Assembly: GCF_000006565.2 (NCBI RefSeq)
Contig: NC_031480.1
Span: forward strand, 5,697,170 to 5,761,169
Source: Toxoplasma gondii ME49
Taxonomy: Eukaryota; Apicomplexa; Conoidasida; Eucoccidiorida; Sarcocystidae
Direction: 5' to 3'
Length of the DNA: 64,000 bases
Of the stretch, positions 1 to 10,775 are shown one piece after another. The translations under genes were made by a program, and so were the position numbers. Below the pieces are notes generated by a model, which was not told the origin of the DNA, ran no database searches, and worked only from the letters and a program-made list of their open reading frames with translations. Position 1 is the stretch's first letter; every line of letters begins with the position of its first letter.

Positions 1-569
1 GTGACAAATGCTTTGATTTGCTCGAGGGCTTCCTTGATTTGTTCCTTCTGCTGTTCTTCTAGGGCATCAAGTTGTATAATGATCCATACCAGGACAATCT
101 CGACGACGATCAGGCCCGCTGATTTGCACCGATAATAAAGAGTTTCCTTTTTCTCGCGGTGGAGCGGAAGTGTAAGCCTGTAAATACGCTCCTCTTCATT
201 AACTTTGTCCCACTTGGCACCTGGCACAGCTGTTTGCAGGGCGGTCGGTTTCTTCCAGTTTTCATCCACGTAAATCTTCTGTTCGGGAATTTGCAAAGGA
301 GCGAGGGTTGTGTTCTCGCCACACTGAAAAAGAGCCTCTGTTTTCTCCTGGGTAAGATTGATGTTAACACCTGCCCAGGTTGAGCACACTTGCTTCTCCG
401 GAACCTCGACGGTCCCCGTAGGCGTCCCTCGCAAAGCGCCAGCGGTATCTCCTATCCTATCTCCGCCCCCATCATTACCTGAGGCAGCACCCGATGCAAT
501 CGCAGAGGCCAAGCCCAGGCAAAACACGAAAAAGACAGAAATCGATTTCAGTGTTCTTTGCCCCTTCAT
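1..569 (-). CDS. SRS-family surface antigen, N-terminal part, open to left edge
   Basis: The frame starts at the ATG at 567-569 and stays open for 189 codons to the window edge, so the 3' part lies outside. Residues 1-26 look like a signal peptide (basic start MKGQRTLK, then a hydrophobic core ending near ASAIASG). A first SRS domain follows, with cysteines at CSTW, FQCGEN and YYRCKS and the family motifs TAVPGAKW and YRLTLPLHR. SRS proteins are GPI-anchored adhesins and antigens on the surface of coccidian zoites. After the last cysteine the protein does not go straight to the next SRS domain. It enters a hydrophobic stretch (VEIVLVWIIIQ) and then a charged helix rich in E, K and Q. The pseudogene at 3128-4440 has a comparable insert. 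Identification as SRS is firm; whether the whole gene is intact cannot be seen here. Confidence 0.85.
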   Translation of the reverse strand, partial: MKGQRTLKSISVFFVFCLGLASAIASGAASGNDGGGDRIGDTAGALRGTPTGTVEVPEKQVCSTWAGVNINLTQEKTEALFQCGENTTLAPLQIPEQKIYVDENWKKPTALQTAVPGAKWDKVNEEERIYRLTLPLHREKKETLYYRCKSAGLIVVEIVLVWIIIQLDALEEQQKEQIKEALEQIKAFV

Positions 570-1452
570 TTTGCCGACGGAGTAGCTACTATGGTGCCTG
601 TATGTGTTTGGCGTCGGCACCGCAACAATAAATGAACAAGGTGTACCATGAAACGCCTTAATCCGTTAAATTGTGGCGAGACGGAGGATTTCTCAGCACC
701 TTTATGCACGGAGCAGATAATTTGATTCACGCCTCTCCAGTGCCACCGAAATCGGTATATTCTGCTTCTGAAGCTGAGACCCTCTGCCCCTCGGCGCTAC
801 CACCGCGTCTTGGTGGCCGGCGCGTCCCGGCAGCGCGGGCTAGAGAGACCGGCAACATGTGGAAGACCTTACTAGGATCGTTTAAGGTAAGTTGACTAGA
901 TGCAAGGCTTCCCCATCGTCGTCTGTAAAGGGTAGATTTATGCATGCCCATTTAATTCGAATAAATTCCTAGGCAAGCCAATGGAATGAATTACAGTGAT
1001 TTCGGTTAGTCTAGATATTCAGGATACTGATTCGCTGATCACCTACCTCGGTGGAGCACCCACCGGTCTCGAGGGAGCTCCTGAACACTTCCGACTTCAG
1101 GATGGGGCTGTTGTGCACAAGTACTAGAGTGGACTTGCAGGAATGAGGTGAGTTGAAGCATCGGCTCACATCGCTCTACGCCTTGTGCAACGAGTAAAAA
1201 CCGAAGAGTGCGTTATTCCACTTAATTTTTTTAGACACACTACTGTCCAAGAACGTGCGGACCCCTTTATTGTCGGGTGGCCGTCATAGGGGCAGCACGC
1301 CATGCAGAGGCCACAGATGTGTTTTAGGCCTAAATGAGATTTTTTATGTTTCGCGGCAACTCTGCGCGGTAACAAGCTCGTCGTCACACGGAACCACTTA
1401 GCTAAATCAGGTAACGTTGACATAATGGAAGTAACAGCCTTGTGCAACGTTC
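570..1452. other. Intergenic stretch, no gene recognised
   Basis: This is the upstream side of the left-edge SRS gene. Only short unrelated reading frames are present. I see no conserved protein motif, RNA gene or clear repeat. Confidence 0.5.
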
Positions 1453-2062
1453 CTTAGAGCTGTCGTAGATCCACCACTGCAAACCGTCGAGAGTGTCAAT
1501 CAAGAGGACACAAGTTCCACTGCCGTAGACGACAGATTTGTGTGGGTCATTTCGGTGATAATGGTGGCGAAGGTAACAGGGCAGCAGAAACAAAGTATCA
1601 CGCAGTATTCACCGGTTTCACCAACAGCACCTCTTCGTAAGGAAACACGCTCTTATTCGTTCTATTTGCCGATTGCAAACACCAACGCAATGAGGTCATC
1701 AGCAATGACGCGGAACTGATGATGAAAGGACTCTCCTTTCCATTCTGATCCACACGTTTGTTGGCATTAACGCATCACCGCTGCCTCTCCTGTCGAATAC
1801 ATGGCCCGTCACTTTCCCATGCAAAGACACCGGACAACACACCGTCATTCACATACCGGAGAGGACCCCAGATGTGATGGCTCGCCCGAGAAATAATGAC
1901 GTCTTATGTCATCCCTGAAGGTTGCGTTGAACTCGCGCGTCGTTCTGCAAATGGCAGATCGTCGACGCATTCCTTTGTTTCCTGCCTTGCTCGTGGCCAA
2001 TGCGAGTACGTCAGCCTAGCAGGAGACGACGATGCAAAGGACGCCAGCAAAATCTCCTTATA
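1453..2062 (-). pseudogene. Decayed copy of mitochondrial phosphate carrier 3' exons
   Basis: Two blocks match exons of the carrier gene at 10776-13447. Block 1453-1572 matches its exon 4 (10908-11028) and keeps the motif LQWWIYDS. Block 1965-2055 matches exon 3 (11490-11580) but reads with a stop and frame breaks. The sequence between the blocks is also alignable to intron 3 of the working gene; for example, runs near 1600-1620 match 11068-11090. This is therefore a copy of genomic DNA and not a retrocopy. The donor site after the exon 4 match is lost (GAACGT instead of GTACGG). Exons 1 and 2 have no counterpart upstream. It should make no carrier protein. Confidence 0.8.
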
Positions 2063-3127
2063 CATTATTCATCACCACATCGGCAAGGGAACCATTACCT
2101 CTTAGTGCGACAGAGGGAGGGGAGCAGGGGAGTCACGACAGACGATATTTTTCAGGAATAAAGATCACATCACATTCACACAGCCGGTAGCGAGTCTCAA
2201 GACTTGAAAAGGAAGCCGACAGGGGCGAAGCAGTAACGATGGCAGTGCTATAATTTTTCACAATATCACGTGACCTGGGACTACCAAGGGTGGCCCATGG
2301 TCATGCTCACACACTATCGAGCTACGGAAAGGATTCAGGAAGAGTCGAATCCGCAAAAGGACATACCAACCATTCACCTATAATGCCTTCGGGCAAGTGT
2401 CTTACACTAGTCAATAGCGTTGACGCGTTCGCGTGCAACAATCAGGAGAATCTGCCTGATAATTCGAGAGGTTGTGAGGCGGGAGGGGAAAACTCAAATC
2501 TGTACTCGACAACATGGAGAGTGCAGAATCCTGCGTTTTCTCAAGTCTGAAAACAGAGTGAAGGAAGCGATTTTGCAGTCTGCAGTGGCGTCGGCCCGGG
2601 TTGTGTCCTACGGGGACAGGGTCCTGTCCGATACCGCTCGCATGCGAAGTAGGGCGAACACTTGAACGAATGCATGTGTACGAGGTGCAAATCTACGAGT
2701 CCGTCACACGGTAGAGGCGTGAATGTTCAACGTCGTGTCTCCTCGTCCACAGTTGCCAGAAGCTATCTGATTCTTGAGAGCCGTCAAACATACACGGGGT
2801 CTCGGGCCCGGTGCCTGCCGTCCGTCGTGTCTAGGCGGTAGCATGGCAGCTCGAGAAGAAAGACATGGAAATGAGGTCCTATTGACGCAAACACTTTGAC
2901 CATTAGGTCGACTCACATAGAATGGAACCGCCTCCAGATGGCCATTTTTGGTCGCGCCTCCGTAACGTTTGAGTCCGGTCCCTTACAGGCGTTCCAATGG
3001 TTGAGTCTAGCCAGATGGCTTTGCTGGCGCTAACATTAGACACTGAGGGCCCAACCGCAAGATGACGCAGATTACAGGGTAACACTGCGGCGGGAATACC
3101 GAAGTAGGTACCAGTGATTACATGCAA
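2063..3127. other. Intergenic stretch, no gene recognised
   Basis: This lies between the carrier pseudogene and the 3' end of the second SRS copy. Only short reading frames without recognisable domains occur. I see nothing else that can be supported. Confidence 0.5.
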
Positions 3128-4440
3128 TCAATAGACGAGAAAAAATCCCGCACAGACTACAAGGCCGACAACAGAGCTCAGGAACCCAGACAAGCTCCCA
3201 GGTCCTGAACTGGTGCTATCGGTGCTTGGTACATGGATGCGCATTTTACAGTTCTGCTTTCCAGAGGAACATTGGAGACAGAGATTCTTCGTCTCAGCTG
3301 GGCGTGCGTTCAGGTTCATGGTATACTTTGTGTACCTATCATGTGAACTGTCTTCCGTGAGCGAGGCATCTACCAGAGAAGTCAGGCTAGCCGGTGCACT
3401 GCAGGAGCCATCGGAGTCGTCAAAGACTTTCGGAGTCGCTGTGGAGAATGATGGCTGCACAACTGTTCCGAGACTGCACTTGAATTTCACGGTATCGGTG
3501 GGGGACAGTGTGACTTTCTTCTGACTGCTGACTGCGCTCTCGTGCACATCATCATTGTCTTTCTCATCGGTACTCGCCGTGAACTTCACACTAGTCAGTA
3601 CTATGCACGGATCGGCCTTATCTGGATCGTTTTTACGTTTATAATACAGCCAGGTGTCCGGTTTGTGCCCCTTCTACGGAGCAACAATACTGCTGATATT
3701 CGCACTTCTGTTTCTGTTGTCTCAATCCGCATTCGACGAAACTTTACTAAGATTCGCAGTTCCCTTGCAGTATGCCAATTTACAGAATTTCGGTTGAGAA
3801 TTATGATCAGGTGCCGTAGTAATAACGCCCTCCCCACATTTGATTACAGCCTCGATTTGCTTAGGGCCGAGTTCAATGTAGCCTGTATTGTTGCCTGTTG
3901 CGCACGTTTAAGGGGCGGCGGCTGTTATCGTCAGGATTCTTCTCGTGTCACAACTTTGTCGTTACACGCGACTCCTGTATTATCGGTTATCTGCGTGACG
4001 GTGTCTCTATTTATGCGTACGACTTCGACGATCTGGTCAGTTAGGGGCTGGATTTTTTCCTTGATGTCCTCGACGAATCTGTCATATGCCAGCATTTTTT
4101 TCTCTCGACGTCTTTAAGGAGCTTGAAGAGCTCATCGAGTTTCTCCTTTACTTGCTCTATGCTGATAATTTGCACGACTTGATCCTCGATTTAGACTCTC
4201 ATTGTGTCGATAGTTTTTCTGACTGACTTAAAATATCTGGTGACTATCGACATTAGAAACTCTACATGGTTGTGAGTAACTTGGAGGATAGCCTTGATAC
4301 ACATCTGTTTCACGCAGTTCAGATCACCAAACTTTTCGGTGGTCGCTACCTCGACAACGACCATGACGTATGACTTGCACTGTTGATAAACTGTGCACGG
4401 TTCCTTCCGGTGGAGCGGAAATATAAACTTGTATTTACTT
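3128..4440 (-). pseudogene. SRS pseudogene with helical insert and GPI tail
   Basis: Read on the minus strand, the copy begins inside a first SRS domain (FIFPLHRK, then YQQCKS) without a signal peptide. A helical insert follows, with heptad-like runs such as VKEKLDELFKLLKDVE and IKEKIQPLTDQIVEVV. A second SRS domain begins near CATGNNTGYIEL, and a third, well kept domain spans 3200-3560. The C-terminus has a serine- and glycine-rich spacer and a hydrophobic tail ending GLVVCAGFFLVY, typical of a GPI-anchor signal. Breaks seen: an in-frame TAA in the insert (near 4190), a frameshift in an A run (near 4100), stops between the insert and domain 2, and TGA and TAG codons between domains 2 and 3 (near 3725 and 3680). 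The 5' end is missing beyond about 4440. The last domain is open for 154 codons but has no plausible start. Confidence 0.8.
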
Positions 4441-5504
4441 TCGTCAACATCTCGGTATCATGTATCTGTATCTCTATTCTTGAAACCACCAGAACACACA
4501 GACATAGACACGTGAATATCTGCATGCACATGTGGAACGATATACAAGATCATACTCAGGCCATAAAAACAATTTTCAGAAACATCTGATAACGGATGTT
4601 CTTTCTGCCATTTTCGTTGAAATTGAAACTTTCATTTGCACACATTATGAGGACACGCAGTATCTTGTAACAGGTACTTTGCGACACCCTGTTCCCCACT
4701 GTTCCATATGCGTCTTACGAACTAAAGTAGGGTTTAAATATTAGAAAAACAATTATAGTGCCTTTGAAGCCATTCCCTCCCGATGAAATGTTGGAAGTTA
4801 CCTTTTTTAGGAAGGCCTCACTCATAATCGTAATGAAAAAAAAGGTTGATACCTTATAGTTATATAAAGACATAACTCTTGCCCTTCGATCAAAGTTATA
4901 CTGGCGGCGATTCAACTAACATCGATAGAGGCCTATACACGTTTTTACATATAACAAAAATTGATGTTATTTGATATTATATCAAGGCAGCGGCGGGCTG
5001 GCTCTCCGTAGCATTGCGTTCCGGTTTTACAGTGGATGGGAGCGCGTGTGGAAACCAAAACTGCAGCTGGTGCCTAAGGTACAATCTCGACAAAAGGCTA
5101 CTGGTGAGTGCGGCGCGTCTGAACCAGAAATTTGTCACTCGGTGGATTCTCTAAGACCGGCGAAGTGCCGTGTCGCGATGGATATCACATTATCTCTGGG
5201 AGATATATGGACGCTGTACTGTGTTTATTTGGACTTAAGCTTCTGTGGCACCTGGGCATCGTGATGGACAGACACGGAAGTTTCAGAAACTGTGAAGAGC
5301 CCGACAAGCACAGGACACCGATACAAACTACCGCGTGGGTGAATGTATAGCATCAAAGCGCAGTGCGGTCGTCTCATCAATTCGTACGATGCCTAATAAA
5401 GATCGCGTGGGGCTTGCCTCATCGCTTCTTGAGCCACCATCGTGCATGAAAGTGTCCGTACTGTTTGTTTTAGATCCAATACTTTCATGTGTACAGACGC
5501 ACGT
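4441..5504. other. Intergenic stretch, AT-richer, no gene recognised
   Basis: This replaces the missing 5' part of the SRS copy at 3128-4440. The stretch at 4560-4990 is clearly richer in A and T than its surroundings. No coding or RNA feature is recognised. Confidence 0.45.
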
Positions 5505-6150
5505 CACAAAGTCTTGCTTTCGTGTTGCGGGATCGTCTTCAGAAAGGGTCTACGTCTGAATACAGTTGGAAGAAACGCTACGTGTTAGCGTTTGTCTTCA
5601 GAACACTCGCCCAAACAGGCGATAGAGGAGTTTCAGACTGAACCATATACGGGGAATCGCCCGAGATTGCAGGACGCGCTACACACCACTTCGGTACAAA
5701 AAGAGCCCTGTGTCACGCCGATTTTATCCAGTCACAAATAGGGAGTGTAAACCTATCTATCGCCCACAACACAGGGTCTTGGTGCTTCACGATAACGAAA
5801 CATACGCATCGGGTTGTAGGGGGTAACAATGGTGCCCACAGTGGCGATCTGGGGTCGCTGAAATGTCCGTCAGCAGGTGAGCGCATTGTGGGGCAATGTG
5901 AATGAAAATCAAGAATGAATAATGACTATTTGACAATGACACGCATGTGCCACGCTCGTAATCTTATACTGTACCCATGCGACAGGCAACACGAGATCCT
6001 CTGGCAAGGACTCAGCCTGGAAAGGTTTCGACGCCCAGCATGATTTCTGCCTGACCAGGTACTGCGCTCTCTGTCGCCGTGGGACACATGCACCGCCGAT
6101 CCGACTGAATGTGGAGAGACGCGAGTGACGATGCCATATCATACCACAGT
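5505..6150. repeat. Diverged segmental duplication, copy A
   Basis: This aligns by eye in the same orientation to 8975-9630. Shared landmarks include GTCTACGTCTGAA against CCTACGTCTGAA, CGCTACGTG against CGCTACGTG, TGTCTTCAGA, and a run of more than 15 bases beginning GACTCAGCCTGGAAAGG. It sits just 3' of the SRS pseudogene at 6216-7666. No gene is recognised inside it. Confidence 0.75.
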
Positions 6151-6215
6151 CCAGCAACGTCTTATCAATGACAGGGTTTCAGGTATGCAGTTGGATGTGT
6201 GACAGTAATTACGCA

Positions 6216-7666
6216 TCAGGGAACGAACAGAAATCCGATGCAGAGAACGAGGCCGACAACCGAGCTCTCGAACTCCAACAAGCCGCCCTCTCCTGAGGTG
6301 GTGCTATCGGTGCCGGGTACTTGAATGAACACTTTACAGTTTTGCATTCCATAAGAGCACTGCAGGCAGAGCTTTCTCATCTCAGTTGGGGACCAGTTTT
6401 CAACTCGATATCATACATGCTGTACGTGTCATGCGTGTTATCTTCTGTGAGCGCGGCATCTACCAAAGAGGTCAAGGCGACCAGTGCATTACACGCGCCA
6501 TTAGAATCGTCGTACACCTGCGGGTTTTCCGCGGAGAACGTTGGCTGCAGATTCGTTCCTAGCTTGCACCTGAATCTGACCGGACTGCTTGGAAAAAGCG
6601 TGACCTTCTTCTCGGTGCCTACCGTGCATTCTTCAATACCTTTATCTCCGTCCTCATCATCAATGCTGTCTGTGGTCTTCACCCTAATCAGCAGAGAGCA
6701 TGAATCGGTTGGTTTCTTCTCCTGAATGCCACCCTGGAACTGTTTTGGATTGCCACTCCGCAGGAGAACTGATTTGACAGTGTGCATTTATACCACAGCT
6801 GAGTTTCCTTTCTTCCCTCTGCAGGAATGACCACTCTGTAGAGACGTTCCGCGTTATTTCTGCCATCCCTATATGCCCCCGGAACAGCTGTAGTAAGTTG
6901 TTGCGGGTGCGTGCAGTCTGCGGATTCACAGAATTGCGCCAGAGGGGTCTGGGCCGGAACGACAGTAGAACGTTTGTCGCTGCACCTGAATACATCCTGG
7001 GTGTCCTTAGGGCCAGGCTTGATGTAGACTGCATTGTTGAATTTTGAGCACGTTTTTACGGGACCGGAGTCAGTCGGCATTGGCTCTGGTTGTGCCATTA
7101 CTGTGACTTGACACGTCTACTCCAGTTCGGGGATTTGATTGATTCCCCTCTGCCCCTTCTGTTCACTAATTACCTTGAACGTCCGGGTGGCTCTTAAGGG
7201 CGCCCATGCTCCCCGGTTTTTTGCATTGATAATAAACTGTATATTCCTTTAGGCGGTTTGCTGGAAATGTAAGCATATAGATATTCTGCTGTGCTCCAGA
7301 ATCATCCCACGTGGCACCTGGAACGGTGATGTCCAAGTGGGTAGGTGCATCGCATGCGGGAGTCTCGAGAAACTGTTTCTCTTCCGTTTTGACCGGGCTA
7401 GAGAGTAGCGAACCCGCTTCCACACTCAAAATTGCCTCTGTTTGTTCCGGGGGGAGAGTGATGGCTATCCCTTCGTCGCAGTTGCACTCATTCCCAGATG
7501 GCACCACCATGGTGTTCCTGGTGAATAACATCCGTCGGACTGCAACAGGCTGCTCTCCCACTGCACCGTGCTCTGCATAATTAACTGAGTCGGCGCTGAA
7601 CTAATTCGATGAATCCACTAACAGGCAGCTTACAAAAATCGCTATTAGCACCCTGCGTCCGTTCAT
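6216..7666 (-). pseudogene. Three-domain SRS pseudogene with signal peptide and GPI tail
   Basis: An ATG at 7664-7666 starts a good signal peptide (MNGRRVLIAIFVSCLLVDSS), but codon 22 is TAG (7601-7603). The frame then continues through a first SRS domain (NCDEGIAITL, TVPGATWDD, YYQCKK). After another break the second domain starts (CSKFNNAVYI, TAVPGAYRDG, LWYKC). A frameshift near 6780 leads into the third domain (ECTVGTEKKVTL, FRCKLG). A one-base loss in a C run near 6393 puts the end, LCLQCSYGMQNC and the hydrophobic GPI tail VVGLVLCIGFLFVP, in another frame. The stop is at 6216-6218. All three domains and both terminal signals are still recognisable, so inactivation is probably recent. 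Sequencing error could explain one break but hardly four. This copy lacks the helical insert of its neighbours. Confidence 0.85.
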
Positions 7667-8974
7667 TTATGGGGCTATCAGAGCAGCTCATACGAAGTCA
7701 AGGTGAGTTAGAAGGCGGCACAGCGAAGCACCGTACGCTTGTGAAATAAGCGAACGACAGCAGTTGCTTTACACGAGTTCAGACTCATTCCCTCCACCAA
7801 CCCCGACGAAAGTTGACATGCGACACTTTAAAAAATTGTCCTCGGCTATTCTTCGGCAGGGTCTCCTGAATATTGTAGTAGCGGCCAGTGCATCTTGGCC
7901 ATGCTGCAGTGCAGCCGTGTGGGACCAGGCATCTTCCCGGAGATGTTCAGAGTATCTGTGAATCGAGGTGATCGGGCGCTGACGCAACGGCTCGGTAGAG
8001 CATCGATTGAGATTACCTGGACAGCTCTAATGCCTGTGGGATCGAACCTGGAGTACCGCACACAAGTATGGAGTTTTACACAGGATAATGTGAATGGGTC
8101 GCGACTGTGAACACAGAGGAATAACACTGGACAACTGATCATTCTTTTGATCTGCGCAGATGGAGTGCCAGATTCTGTCTGGTGCGCCTGCGATGCCGGA
8201 AGGCCATCATATAAGAGGCACTCCCGGCAAAGACCACAGGTCCGTGTCAGCTTTGACTAGGTTGCCTCCCCGAAGTTTTCTGGTTACATGTAGCCTGAAT
8301 TTTGACTAGTCGCTTATGAAGAAGTGCCAAGTCACACACCGTATTCGCCCCTTCAACGGGGGAGACCCGGTGTACGAAGGCTCTTTACATTTTTCGAACT
8401 TGAACAGAAAACGGTTGAATCTGAAACTGAAACAAGACAACAACGGATAGGCTCGTTGTAGCATTGCTCTTTCCAGTGCCTGAATGACTGGGGGCGAGCC
8501 GGGAAACCCACACAACTGATGGTTGAGGTGCAGTTTCAACAACACACTCATCGTGCCTGGGGTGAACAGGCACTGCTAGTCAAAACATGCGACACCGGGC
8601 GGAGTGGTATGTCGCGATGCAAATCTTCTCGCATAGAATACAGTACTGCTGAATTGTCTTAATCTGCACATAAGCATATCTCCTTTGTACCGGCGGCAAA
8701 ACAGATAGGAGAGTCTTGGAAACCATGGGGAGATAGTTACAGAGACAAACAAAAAGATTCGCCATAGTGTCTTGCTGTGAATCAATATCTTCAACCACAG
8801 TGTGGTCCTTCCCTTGATTGGTAGGAAACATATAAGCCGTGTTGAGCTTGCCCCACCAACCCTTAGGCCAGAGGCACGGCCGAAACTAACCCTCCTGTTT
8901 TTTCCAGATCCACCGTTTGCATGTGAGCACAAACACGCCACTCTGCCGTGGGGTTTAAGAGACTCACAGCGTAA
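7667..8974. other. Intergenic stretch upstream of SRS pseudogene
   Basis: This should contain the old promoter of the SRS copy. Short frames only; the 121-codon minus-strand frame at 8576-8941 resembles nothing I know. A tRNA-like stretch at 7985-8055 was examined and rejected. Confidence 0.45.
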
Positions 8975-9630
8975 CCATTCGCAAAGCCTGGTTTAGTCTT
9001 GCGTGGCTGTCTTCGGGAAGTGCCTACGTCTGAACGACTCCGGCAAGTCCCGCTACGTGCCCACGCCTGTCTTCAGAGCACTATTCAAAACACCCACATG
9101 ATTTCTGATTGAACGATAAGGGAGAATTTCTCTACGCTACAGGCCGAACTACACATCTCACTGCAGAACGTTCCACGTGCATTGCCGACTTCTTCCTTCC
9201 CTTTCCAAGGCGACAGTGTAAGTTCATCTACCGACAAGAGCGGAAGCTTATTTGCACGCTTCGATAGCGCAGCACACTTCATATTGTAGGGGAGGAAATG
9301 CGTGGCCGGTGTGGAAAAATCGCTCTCTTGCTCTGTGATTTCCAGTGACATCAAACAGTCCCTAAACTGTTCCTGGTCAATAGAGTGCGTGAAAAATTGA
9401 CCTGCATATCCACAATAATTACTGACCGTCACCCGACAAGAGACATACAGTTGCCGCATTCACATTCTAACACTGCATAAATACAAAAAGCAAAACAAGA
9501 GTATCCGGCAACGACTCAGCCTGGAAAGGTTCCGATGCGCAGCATCATTTCTCCCTGACTAGACACCACTTTCACAGTCGCCTTGGAGACGGTTAAGTCA
9601 ACCTTCGGCAGCCGTGAAGGACAGAGTCGC
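8975..9630. repeat. Diverged segmental duplication, copy B
   Basis: This is the partner of 5505-6150 in the same orientation, with similarity visible in at least four blocks spread over the full length. It contains a 124-codon minus-strand frame (9085-9459) that is broken in copy A, so I do not call it a gene. Confidence 0.75.
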
Positions 9631-10775
9631 GCACTGCCACCTGTTTAGCGCAAATGTCTTCGCGAACAGCCGCACTTTTGTTCACATGAACCTCGGCGAT
9701 TCACGCTTTTTTTGCGCGTGATGCGAAGAAAAACCGAGGTATTTTCTGCCGGACTCTTGGTCCCGCTTTATGACATATTCGATACACTGAGTCACCATGC
9801 GAAAGCGGGTTCGTACGCATAAATGTCCTAGTCGTTGCTCATGACAAACGTCTTCCCTAATGCTGAACTACCAGTTTCGTCAAAAGACAGGAGGGCTGCA
9901 TGACGCGCCTACAAACTCCACCACACTCTGCTACAGTGGATCCAAAAGCAACTTTGACGTCGTGTGGCTCGTTAACTCCAAAACCCGCTCGAAGTACCTT
10001 GTGTTTTTTTCAGGAAACGTTGCGACCAAGCGACGTGACACTGGAGTGAACGGCGCACTTGGCAGCGACCACCACCAACGCCGAATCAAAGAATAACACA
10101 ACGGAGTCACTGACAGTCTGAGACGGTTTGATTTGCCATTACGGAGACAATCCAGATGGGTTATCAGTAGCCCAAATGCTCTCGAAAAAAGCGGTAGTCT
10201 GTAATAGGGACCAAAATCATTCCATCAACCCGAAAACCAACTTCGTTTCAAACCACTTGCAACCGTAGGTTCCCCATGGGTTTCAGTTGATGCGGCGTGA
10301 AACAACAGCACACAGCGACCATCGACAAGAGCGGATGGTGGGGCAGGTGCAGAAACCTGTCTTCCACGTTGTATGGCACAATGACATGCCGCCACTGCAC
10401 TGTCTCTTCCGGAGCGCGCGACCTCGTTCGGCGTCTAAACTTATTTCTTTGCTGAGCCACCGCCGGTCGTTCCCATGCCCATGAATGTCTGATGAAACAC
10501 ACAAAACAAGACGAATAACGCGAAGATTCGCACATACAAACCGCGACAGGAAACCCGTCTTTACATAGCCAAGAAAAGCTGCAACGTAGAGGATACTTTG
10601 AATCACTCGCTTCGCAACTCGTGCCAGTCGAGACTATTGCACGCGATGGGCATCCCACATCGCCGATCACTACTAAGGTAATAGTGAAAAGACGAACATC
10701 AAATCGAAAGGACGACCAATGAAGGGGAGCACACGTTTCAACTGGTAGGAGAATATGAGTAAAGACAAGTAACGA
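9631..10775. other. Intergenic stretch 3' of the phosphate carrier gene
   Basis: No protein or RNA gene is recognised. Overlapping frames occur on both strands at 10248-10670 but show no domain. A last short carrier exon could lie here, since exon 4 ends at a possible donor. Confidence 0.4.

Noticed and set aside
7985..8055. tRNA-like string with a D-arm-like GGCTCGGTAGAGC and a T-loop-like GGATCGAACC
   Set aside because: The D loop is too short, the T stem does not pair, and no seven-base acceptor stem can be formed.
9085..9459. 124-codon minus-strand frame in duplication copy B, faintly cysteine-patterned like an SRS end
   Set aside because: Disrupted in copy A and lacking the usual SRS motifs; evidence too weak to call a gene.
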